A DNA stretch of 21,093 nt, from assembly GCA_937996725.1 (NCBI GenBank), contig CALKUR010000150.1, forward strand, positions 1 through 21,093, written 5' to 3'. Position 1 is the first letter of the stretch. Each line of letters opens with the position of its first letter. Origin of the DNA: an uncultured Dechloromonas sp. GTDB lineage: Bacteria > Pseudomonadota > Gammaproteobacteria > Burkholderiales > Rhodocyclaceae. Below the pieces are notes generated by a model, which had not been told where the DNA came from, did no database searches, and saw nothing but the letters and a program-made list of their open reading frames with translations. Below, one piece after another: positions 15,185-21,093 of this stretch. Both the position numbers and the translations under genes were made by a program.

Positions 15185-17002
15185 GTGAGCCACGCCAAAT
15201 CTCCTGCCGCAGAAACCCCCGTCGCCAGCAATTTTCTGGTGCAAGTGGTCGAGCAGGATCTGGCCGCCGGCAAGTACGCACAACGTCACTGGTCGGGCCA
15301 ACCGGGCCCTGCCGCGCAACAGAGAAACGGCCCGCTCGATCCAGCGGCGATCCGTACGCGCTTCCCACCCGAACCCAACGGTTATCTGCATTTCGGTCAC
15401 GCCAAATCCATTTGCCTGAACTTCGGTTTGGCTGAACGCTTCGGCGGCGCGTGCCACATGCGCTTCGACGACACCAACCCGACCAAGGAAGAACAGGAGT
15501 ACGTCGATTCGATCATCGAGTCCGTACAATGGCTGGGCTATGGTTGGCAGTTTCAGGGCGAGACGAACCTGTACTTCGCTTCCGACTACTTCGAGTTTCT
15601 CTATGCTTTTGCCGAGAAGCTCATCGAAGCCGGCCACGCCTACGTCGACGAACAAAGCGCCGACGAGATCCGCAAGCATCGGGGCACGCTGACCGAACCC
15701 GGTAAGAACTCACCCTGGCGAGATCGGCCGGCCGCAGAGAGCCTGGATCTATTCCGCCGCATGAAAGCCGGCGAATTCGCCGATGGTAGTCTCGTGTTGC
15801 GCCTCAAGATCGACATGGCATCGGGCAACATCAATCTACGAGACCCGCTAGCCTATCGCATCCGCCATGCGCATCATCACCGCACGGGTGACGCCTGGTG
15901 CATCTACCCGCTGTACGACTTCACGCACGGCGTATCCGACAGCCTAGAAAACATTACGCACTCCATCTGTACGTTGGAGTTCGAGTCGCACCGGCCGCTT
16001 TACGACTGGCTCAATGAACGTCTGGCCGAACTCGGCTGCCTCAATACGCCGCTGCCACGCCAATACGAATTCTCGCGTCTAAATCTCACCTACGTCGTGC
16101 TCTCCAAGCGCAAGCTGATCCAGCTCGTTGAAGAAGGCCACGTCCAGGGTTGGGATGATCCACGCATGCCGACATTGGTTGGTGCCCGTCGCCGTGGCTA
16201 CACGTCGGCCGGCTTCCGCCTCTTCGCCGAACGCATCGGTGTCTCGCGTTCCGACTCGCTGATCGACTACACCGTGCTCGAAGACTGCATGCGCGAAGAC
16301 CTCAACATCGCCGCAGAACGTCGAATTGCCGTACTCGACCCGGTCAAACTGGTCATCACCAATTACCCAGAAGGCCAATCGGAAATCTGTCACGCACCGA
16401 ATCATCCGCTCAAGCCAGAACTCGGCAAGCGTGACATTTCATTCTCGCGTGAACTCTGGATCGAACGAGAAGACTTCGCCGAAGAACCGCCCAAGGGCTT
16501 CCACCGCCTCTATCCGGGCAACAAGGTACGTCTGCGTTATGGCTATGTGATCGAATGCACCGGCTGCGAGAAGGATGCCAATGGCAACGTCACTGCAGTC
16601 ACCGCGACCTACTTCGAGGACTCGAAGAGCGGCACGCCGGGCGCCGATAACTATAAGGTCAAGGGTAATAGCCACTGGGTGTCGGTATCACATGCCTGTG
16701 CCGCCGAAGTGCGCATGTACGATCGACTCTTCGCACGCGCCAACCCTGGCGGCAAGTTACCCGCTCAGTTACCAGACGTCCCCGAAGGTATTGAGCGCAA
16801 CTTCCTCGACGACCTGAACCCGAATAGCATCACCACGATTCAGGCGCAGGTTGAAGGCAGCCTCGCCAGCGTGACGCCGGAAATTGTTTTCCAGTTCGAG
16901 CGGCATGGCTACTTCGTGGCCGATCGTTTTGATTCGCAGCCGGGCAAACCCGTCTTCAACCGCACGGTAACGCTGCGCGATTCCTGGGGCAAAGCCAGCT
17001 AA
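15185..17002 (+). CDS. glnS: Glutaminyl-tRNA synthetase
   Basis: Class I synthetase that charges tRNA-Gln with glutamine. The 605-residue product has PPEPNGYLHFGHAKSICLNF (61-80), with HFGH as the HIGH motif, then RFDDTNP, the catalytic-core segment LYDFTHGVSDSLENITHSIC and VLSKRKL (305-311) as the KMSKS equivalent. The C-terminal anticodon-binding beta barrels end with PVFNRTVTLRDSWGKAS. It is about 50 residues longer than the E. coli enzyme (554), partly from a Gly/Pro/Ala-rich insert (about 36-57) before the HIGH region. The start is GTG, preceded by GGTGATC; no alternative ATG aligns better. The direct charging enzyme implies Gln-tRNA is not made solely through GatCAB. The TAA overlaps the stop of the convergent gene by 3 bases within CTAA. 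Confidence 0.97.
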   Translation: MSHAKSPAAETPVASNFLVQVVEQDLAAGKYAQRHWSGQPGPAAQQRNGPLDPAAIRTRFPPEPNGYLHFGHAKSICLNFGLAERFGGACHMRFDDTNPTKEEQEYVDSIIESVQWLGYGWQFQGETNLYFASDYFEFLYAFAEKLIEAGHAYVDEQSADEIRKHRGTLTEPGKNSPWRDRPAAESLDLFRRMKAGEFADGSLVLRLKIDMASGNINLRDPLAYRIRHAHHHRTGDAWCIYPLYDFTHGVSDSLENITHSICTLEFESHRPLYDWLNERLAELGCLNTPLPRQYEFSRLNLTYVVLSKRKLIQLVEEGHVQGWDDPRMPTLVGARRRGYTSAGFRLFAERIGVSRSDSLIDYTVLEDCMREDLNIAAERRIAVLDPVKLVITNYPEGQSEICHAPNHPLKPELGKRDISFSRELWIEREDFAEEPPKGFHRLYPGNKVRLRYGYVIECTGCEKDANGNVTAVTATYFEDSKSGTPGADNYKVKGNSHWVSVSHACAAEVRMYDRLFARANPGGKLPAQLPDVPEGIERNFLDDLNPNSITTIQAQVEGSLASVTPEIVFQFERHGYFVADRFDSQPGKPVFNRTVTLRDSWGKAS

Positions 17003-17739
17003 AACCGTTCGTCTGGCCCCAATAGACGCCACTGCCCGACCGGCAGGTTGCCCAATTTAATCTGACCGATGCGGATGCGTTTCAGGCCGACCACCTTGAG
17101 ACCGACTAATTCGCACATGCGGCGAATCTGACGCTTACGGCCTTCACGCAGCACGAAACGTAACTGGTCTTCGTTCTGCCAATTGACCTTGGCCGGGCGC
17201 AGTTTCTTGCCATCGAGTGATAGGCCGTGGTTTAACCGCTTGAGCCCATCGGACGACAGCTGACCAATCACACGCACCAGATATTCTTTATCGACATCGG
17301 AGTCGTCGCCGATCAGATGGCGCGCAATACGACCATCTTGAGTCATGACCAACAGCCCAGTGGAATCGACATCCAAACGACCCGCCGGCGCCAGATTGCG
17401 CAGCATACCCGGCGTGAAGGGTTGTTGCCGACTGGTCGGATCGTCGGCCCAGCGCGAAGCGCCGCTGATCAATTGCACCGCCGGTGTACAACCGGGTTCC
17501 GGCTGACCGGAGACGTAGCCCACCGGTTTATGTAAAAGAATCGTCGCGCGGCGGGCCTGTGCGCTTTGTGCCGACTGTTTGAGTTCAATCTGCACATCGG
17601 GCGACACTTTTGTGCCCAAGGTATCAACCACCACGCCATCGACCAGAACCCAGCCGCGCTCGATATAGCTATCGGCCTCGCGGCGCGAGCAGAGCCCGCG
17701 CTCGGCCATCAGCTTCGAAAGCCGGACGGGTTCGCTCAT
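16999..17739 (-). CDS. RluF-like rRNA pseudouridine synthase (RsuA/RluB/E/F family)
   Basis: Isomerises a uridine in rRNA to pseudouridine. The 246-residue product has an N-terminal S4 RNA-binding domain (about 5-55: RLSKLMAERGLCSRREADSYIERGWVLV). The catalytic domain has LLHKPVGYVSGQ, the active-site motif AGRLDVDSTGLLVMT (Asp123), DKEYLVRV and REGRKRQIRRMCELVG. SRREADxYIExG, EYLV and RQIRRMCE are closest in memory to E. coli RluF (23S U2604), but the family members are alike and the target base cannot be fixed by eye. It starts 6 bases after the FKBP gene, so it is probably the last gene of that operon. Its stop overlaps the glnS stop. Confidence 0.9.
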   Translation of the reverse strand: MSEPVRLSKLMAERGLCSRREADSYIERGWVLVDGVVVDTLGTKVSPDVQIELKQSAQSAQARRATILLHKPVGYVSGQPEPGCTPAVQLISGASRWADDPTSRQQPFTPGMLRNLAPAGRLDVDSTGLLVMTQDGRIARHLIGDDSDVDKEYLVRVIGQLSSDGLKRLNHGLSLDGKKLRPAKVNWQNEDQLRFVLREGRKRQIRRMCELVGLKVVGLKRIRIGQIKLGNLPVGQWRLLGPDERF

Positions 17740-17745
17740 CGCAAA

Positions 17746-18162
17746 TTACTTGGTGTCCAATAATTCGACTTCGAATACGAGCGTCGCGTTGGGGGGAATC
17801 ACGCCACCAGCGCCGCGGGCACCATAGCCCAGTTCCGGCGGAATCGTCAGCTTACGTTTGCCGCCAACCTTCATGCCCACCACACCCTGGTCCCAGCCCT
17901 TAATCACATAACCCTGACCCAGCGGGAACACAAACGGATCATTGCGATCTTTACTCGAATCAAATTTCTGACCATCGGTCAGCCAACCCGTGTAATGCAC
18001 GGTCACCATCTGACCCGTTTGCGCTTCCGCACCGGATCCAACAACCAGATCTTCAATTTTCATCGTGGGTTTCTTCCTTTCAGCGCAAGCGCTCAGTGGC
18101 ATGCCCAAGCCGACAGCGAGGGTGGATTGTGAAAACAAACGCAAAAACAAACGGCGATTCAT
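17746..18162 (-). CDS. FKBP-type peptidyl-prolyl isomerase, predicted lipoprotein
   Basis: Cis-trans prolyl isomerase placed in the envelope. From the ATG at 18162 the 138-residue precursor has Arg3-Arg4, a hydrophobic stretch, and a lipobox LSAC (Cys26) followed by Ala, so the mature protein is probably lipid-anchored. A single FKBP domain fills residues about 34-138: VTVHYTGWLTDGQKFDSS, GQGYVIKGWDQGVVGMKVGGKR, IPPELGYGARGAGGVIPPNATL and FEVELLDTK. This start overlaps the hemerythrin TGA (TGATG) and has AAGGA 11 bases upstream. An ATG at 18174 adds four residues and sits on that AAGGA. A start at the internal MKIEDLVVG would give a cytoplasmic FKBP, as in many relatives, so the exported form depends on the first start being used. 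Confidence 0.92.
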   Translation of the reverse strand: MNRRLFLRLFSQSTLAVGLGMPLSACAERKKPTMKIEDLVVGSGAEAQTGQMVTVHYTGWLTDGQKFDSSKDRNDPFVFPLGQGYVIKGWDQGVVGMKVGGKRKLTIPPELGYGARGAGGVIPPNATLVFEVELLDTK

Positions 18163-18605
18163 CAGCAGGCACATCCTTCATGAGATTTCGGGGCGTCCGG
18201 CGCATCTGGCCCTTCGATTAGTACATAGGCCAGCGCGGCATCCATGGTCTGCGCATGCTGGTTAAACCAGGGCACGAGTTCTTCGGCAAGGCGACGGCCA
18301 ATCGCGTAATCGCCGCCTTCCACCATCTGGCGGACCTGCTGCACGATGGCCAGAACGCGGTCATGCTCGCCGATATGGCAGCCCTTGGGCGGAAAGTTCG
18401 TGCTTTCCATCCACTCACGCTCCTGTTCGAAGTGTGCGACGGTATGTTCGATGAAGCGATCGACTGCCGCCAGCATCTCGGCGTCTGGCACAGCGAGCAT
18501 ATGGTTAATCTCGGCGATGAACTCATGATGCGTCTCATCCATCTTGGGATGGTTCAGCGTCCATTCGTCCTGCCAGGGGATCTGTTTGCTTGTCATAGGC
18601 AACAT
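18162..18605 (-). CDS. Bacteriohemerythrin
   Basis: Non-haem di-iron oxygen-binding protein, cytoplasmic as no signal is seen. The 147-residue product keeps all seven iron ligands of the family: H26 (DETH), H58 and E62 (HFEQE), H77 and H81 (HIGEH), H117 and D122 (HAQTMD). The N-terminal IPWQDEWTLNHPKMDETHHEF is typical. Unusual is the C-terminal tail SHEGCAC with two cysteines. The ATG at 18605 overlaps the tcdA TAA (TAATG), arguing for coupled translation; an ATG three codons on (18596) is also possible. Roles proposed for such proteins include oxygen storage, delivery or sensing; which applies here is unknown. Confidence 0.93.
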   Translation of the reverse strand: MLPMTSKQIPWQDEWTLNHPKMDETHHEFIAEINHMLAVPDAEMLAAVDRFIEHTVAHFEQEREWMESTNFPPKGCHIGEHDRVLAIVQQVRQMVEGGDYAIGRRLAEELVPWFNQHAQTMDAALAYVLIEGPDAPDAPKSHEGCAC

Positions 18606-19423
18606 TATCGCATTGATCGGGTAATCGCCTGGTCGATCAGCAGGCCTGCGGCGACCAGACCGAACACCGCCGTCACGGTCACCAGCGACCCATAACCGGC
18701 ACAGGCCAGTGGCGCGCCACCCGTATCAAACGGCGCACAGCTATCGCCTTCTTGCACAGGGCGCTTCACGGCCTCTGTCGAATAAACAGCCTGGATCCCG
18801 AAACGGGTTTTCTTGTTGCCAGCGCTTTTGCTAACACGCGTGGATTTGAGTTGTCCAGCGGGGAAACGATGATCCCGGCGCAATCCGGTACGCACCTTAG
18901 CCAGCAACGGATCCTGCGTCGTTTCGCTCAGATCTGCCACCTGCACGAGTTCGCCGCGCAGCTTGCCGCCAGCGGCACCGCAAGTCACGACCGTCTGTTT
19001 GTGACGCTTGCACCAGGCGATCAGCGCCACTTTGGCCGCTACTTGATCCATCGCGTCGAGTACCAAAATTTTCGGATCGGGTCCGATGATCTCGGCGACA
19101 TTGTCCGGCGTCAGAAAATCGTCCACGCACTGTACGTCGCATTGAGGGTTGATCTGGGTGATCCGCTCGGCCATCGCCACCACCTTGGCCTGCCCCTGTG
19201 TGCTTTCCAGCGCATGCAGTTGACGATTGAAATTGGATTCGGCGACATGATCGAGATCGACCAGAGTCAATCGGCCAACACCGCTGCGCGCCAAGGCTTC
19301 TGCCGCCCAGGACCCGACACCGCCGATGCCGATCACCACAGCATGCGATTCGGCGAGACGATCCAACGCTGCCACGCCGTATAGGCGGTTAATACCGCCA
19401 AAACGGCGTTCAATATCAACCAC
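18605..19423 (-). CDS. tcdA: tRNA threonylcarbamoyladenosine dehydratase
   Basis: E1-like enzyme (CsdL/YgdL) that uses ATP to convert t6A37 in tRNAs to cyclic t6A. The 272-residue product is close to the E. coli length (268). It has RFGGINRLYG, the nucleotide-binding VVIGIGGVGSWAAEALARSGVG, DLDHVAESNFNRQLHAL, MAERITQINPQC, VDDFLTPDNV and VVTCGAAGGK. The C-terminal hydrophobic segment VTVTAVFGLVAAGLLID is usual for the family and may be membrane-facing. The GTG at 19423 is preferred because AAGG stands six bases upstream and it fits the E. coli N-terminus. A GTG at 19450 would add MNKKRRRRR, which is read from the end of the preceding gene. Confidence 0.94.
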   Translation of the reverse strand: MVDIERRFGGINRLYGVAALDRLAESHAVVIGIGGVGSWAAEALARSGVGRLTLVDLDHVAESNFNRQLHALESTQGQAKVVAMAERITQINPQCDVQCVDDFLTPDNVAEIIGPDPKILVLDAMDQVAAKVALIAWCKRHKQTVVTCGAAGGKLRGELVQVADLSETTQDPLLAKVRTGLRRDHRFPAGQLKSTRVSKSAGNKKTRFGIQAVYSTEAVKRPVQEGDSCAPFDTGGAPLACAGYGSLVTVTAVFGLVAAGLLIDQAITRSMR

Positions 19424-20369
19424 CCGCCGCCTTCTTCTCTTCTTGTTCACGCCAGTAATTCAGACCCTGGGCATTGAGATCTAAGTCGGTTTGCAAGAGT
19501 ATCTTGAGCTCGTCATCCGGCAGCGTGCAGCCATGAGCATGGATTTCCTTGAGCAAATAGTCCGCCATAGCTGCTTCAATAGCTGCTTTGCGCGCTTCAC
19601 CCTGCCCCGGTGCTTTATTCGTCATATCGACGAAGGCATCGATGTGGCGGTGTAAATCTTCGGCCAGCTTATCGATCTCCGTGACCTGGCTGTAGTGGGT
19701 CAGGTAAATTCCGGACGGCTTAAACGAACGCATCAGTTCAATCGAATCGTGCATCGCATCCGGTTCAAAGTTCACCGGCGTTGTCGTCGGGAAGATGAAG
19801 GCTTTGCCGTCGACATCCAACTCGCGATATGACAAGCCGAAAGTGTCTCCGGAAAAAACACCCTTTGCCGTATGGTCGACAATGCTGATGTGGTGACGAG
19901 CATGCCCCGGCGTATCTAGAATTTCCAATGTCCGTTCGCCGAGTGTCAACTTGTCGCCGTGCTTGCCGATCACCACGCGCGACTCAGGGATCGGCAACAG
20001 GTCCCCATAGAGCCGCTTCGCAGTTTCCTTGCCATAGACCACTTCGACGCCGGCATAAAGTTTGCTCGGATCAATCATGTGGCGGGCACCGCGCTCGTGC
20101 ACAACAAGTTTGGCGTTCGGCAGCTTGGACATGAAGAGCCCCGCGCCACCTGCGTGGTCCAGATGCACGTGCGTCAGAATCAGCCAACGCACATCCTCCG
20201 GTTTGCGACCGATCTTGGCCAACGCGGCTTCCACCTGCGGCCAGGAATCGTTATGGGCGCAATCGATGATTGCCAACTCGCCCGAATCTTCGATCAGATG
20301 AATCGCATCCAGAATCGGGCGGACATAATCCGAATCAACCGCGTAAATACCGTTCTTGTAATCGATCAT
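19416..20369 (-). CDS. Metallo-beta-lactamase-fold hydrolase
   Basis: A 317-residue protein of the MBL superfamily, members of which hydrolyse thioesters, lactones, phosphodiesters or other bonds with two metals. Ligands are in view: LTHVHLDHAGG (HxHxDH, 67-72), DTPGHARHH (H156), FSGDTFG (D175) and YLTHYS (H225). The last 90 residues form a charged, helical-looking extension with LHRHIDAFVDM and a Lys/Glu-rich end. No residues show the substrate. The start at 20369 has GGAG seven bases upstream; an in-frame TTG at 20387 is less likely. It is the first gene of a tight minus-strand chain and overlaps the tcdA GTG by 8 nt. It stands about 65 bases after the rRNA operon terminator. Confidence 0.9.
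   Translation of the reverse strand: MIDYKNGIYAVDSDYVRPILDAIHLIEDSGELAIIDCAHNDSWPQVEAALAKIGRKPEDVRWLILTHVHLDHAGGAGLFMSKLPNAKLVVHERGARHMIDPSKLYAGVEVVYGKETAKRLYGDLLPIPESRVVIGKHGDKLTLGERTLEILDTPGHARHHISIVDHTAKGVFSGDTFGLSYRELDVDGKAFIFPTTTPVNFEPDAMHDSIELMRSFKPSGIYLTHYSQVTEIDKLAEDLHRHIDAFVDMTNKAPGQGEARKAAIEAAMADYLLKEIHAHGCTLPDDELKILLQTDLDLNAQGLNYWREQEEKKAAGG
19430..19433 (-). promoter_or_regulatory. Ribosome-binding site supporting the tcdA GTG start
   Basis: AAGG (within GAGAAGAAGG) on the minus strand, six bases before the GTG at 19423-19421. It favours this start over the upstream in-frame GTG at 19450. Confidence 0.55.
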
Positions 20370-20376
20370 GGGGTAG

Positions 20377-20380
20377 CTCC
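20377..20380 (-). promoter_or_regulatory. Ribosome-binding site of the MBL-fold gene
   Basis: GGAG on the minus strand, seven bases before the ATG at 20369-20367; it decides between this start and the upstream TTG at 20387. Confidence 0.7.
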
Positions 20381-20434
20381 GAGCCAACGCATCCGTGAGT
20401 GAAGCATTGATGATAATTCAGTGCCTGCAAAGTA

Positions 20435-20470
20435 AAAACCCCACCCCTCTGTTGAGAGGGATGGGGTTTT
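20435..20470 (-). terminator. Strong intrinsic terminator of the rRNA operon
   Basis: The arms AAAACCCCACCCCTCT and AGAGGGATGGGGTTTT close on the loop GTTG with one mismatch in about 16 pairs. On the minus strand the stem is followed by five U residues (complement of 20434-20438). It is about 10 bases past the 5S 3' end. The mirrored A/T flanks mean it could also stop plus-strand transcription. Confidence 0.92.
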
Positions 20471-20480
20471 CGTATGGGGA

Positions 20481-20595
20481 GCCTGGCGGTGACCTACTTT
20501 CGCAAGCGAAGTGCTCACTATCATTGGCGCGTTCTCGTTTCACGGTCCTGTTCGGGATGGGAAGGGGTGGGTCCAAGAGGCTATGGCCGCCAAGC
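20481..20595 (-). rRNA. rrf: 5S ribosomal RNA
   Basis: Minus-strand sequence from GCTTGGCGGCCATAGC to CACCGCCAGGC, whose ends pair as the terminal helix of 5S rRNA. The conserved inner segments CCCATCCCGAACAGGACC, GTGAAACG and GCGCCAATGATAGTG are present. Length is about 115 nt; the ends may be off by 1-2 bases. Reading frames over this region are not genes. Confidence 0.95.
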
Positions 20596-20750
20596 AAAGG
20601 GGGTGGTCTGTTGGTTTTGAGGTCAACAGACCGTATCTGGAGAAGAATGTATGCCGTATTAGGATTTGTTGTGACTGCAGCGTACTGCAAGCAGTATTGA
20701 AACTGCGTTTTGACTTAGAGCTTTGATCTATAAGCTTGTATTCAAGGTTA
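20596..20750 (-). other. 23S-5S internal transcribed spacer
   Basis: About 155 bases with no tRNA gene. It holds a small perfect hairpin (TACTG-CAAG-CAGTA near 20685-20700) and AT-rich sequence close to the 23S end that may serve RNase processing. Confidence 0.75.
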
Positions 20751-21093
20751 TAGGGTCAAGCCGCACGGGCAATTAGTACTGGTTAGCTTAACGTATTACT
20801 ACGCTTCCACACCCAGCCTATCAACGTGGTGGTCTTCCACGACCCTTTAGCGGGATCAAGTCCCGAGGGAAGTCTCATCTTGAGGCGAGTTTCCCGCTTA
20901 GATGCTTTCAGCGGTTATCTCTTCCAGACTTAGCTACCCGGCAATGCAATTGGCATCACAACCGGTACACCAGAGGTCTGTCCACTCCGGTCCTCTCGTA
21001 CTAGGAGCAGGCCCCCTCAAACTTCCAACGCCCACGGCAGATAGGGACCAAACTGTCTCACGACGTTTTAAACCCAGCTCACGTACCTCTTTA
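20751..21093 (-). rRNA. rrl: 23S ribosomal RNA, 3' part (5' part beyond the right edge)
   Basis: Minus-strand domain VI and 3' end of 23S rRNA. The sarcin-ricin loop AGTACGAGAGGACC is the complement of 20989-21002. The end includes GTTGATAGGCTGGGTGTGGA and GTACTAATTGCCCGTGCGG, then GCTTGACCCT. The mature 3' end near 20751 is estimated from the E. coli pattern. The rest of the operon lies to the right of the window. Confidence 0.95.

Noticed and set aside
20395..20726. Small frames across the 5S gene and terminator
   Set aside because: They cover structural RNA and a terminator on either strand and have no protein-like features.
20596..20750. A tRNA gene in the 23S-5S spacer
   Set aside because: No cloverleaf or T-loop consensus (GTTCRANNC) is visible in the spacer.

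Overview
This is a gene-dense chromosomal window of core functions, most consistent with a betaproteobacterium. That placement is an inference. It rests on the order rnpB / rsmI / yraN / diaA-like / dolP, on the kdsD-kdsC-lptC-lptA block (a lipopolysaccharide-making Gram-negative), on a free-standing MoCF-domain protein paired with an EI24-family membrane protein, and on a GlnRS with a proline/alanine-rich insert near its N-terminus. No insertion sequence, prophage, CRISPR array or tRNA gene was seen.

Layout from left to right. (1) Bases 1-2415 are on the minus strand: rsmI, pyrC, then the RNase P RNA gene, which runs off the left edge. The rnpB -10 box lies just past the pyrC stop codon. (2) Bases 2453-4677 are on the plus strand: yraN, a small exported HIRAN-domain protein, a DiaA/GmhA-type SIS protein and the BON-domain lipoprotein DolP, overlapping or closely spaced. 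(3) Bases 4674-6635, minus: a Kef/YbaL-type cation:proton antiporter. (4) Bases 6717-9507, plus: kdsD, kdsC, lptC, lptA, tightly packed; they make KDO for the LPS core and carry LPS across the periplasm. (5) Bases 9508-15099, minus: hrpA, an EI24-family membrane protein and a MoCF-domain protein, joined by 8-nt and 4-nt overlaps. (6) Bases 15185-17002, plus: glnS, starting at GTG. (7) Bases 16999-20369, minus: a metallo-beta-lactamase-fold hydrolase, tcdA, a bacteriohemerythrin, an FKBP-type lipoprotein isomerase and an RluF-like pseudouridine synthase, linked by overlaps of 8, 1 and 1 nt and a 6-nt gap. (8) From about 20435 to the right edge, minus: the end of an rRNA operon (23S 3' part, spacer, 5S, strong terminator).

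Translation and RNA functions recur: rnpB, RsmI, GlnRS, HrpA, RluF-like, TcdA and rRNA. The other theme is the envelope: Kds/Lpt proteins, DolP, the FKBP lipoprotein and an exported HIRAN protein. All three convergent gene pairs end with abutting or overlapping stop codons. I see no clear candidate for a wholly new defence or mobile system. The points most worth a second look are the periplasm-targeted HIRAN protein, the MBL-TcdA-hemerythrin-FKBP-RluF gene chain, and a perfect palindrome at the hrpA start that may be a promoter for a leaderless mRNA.
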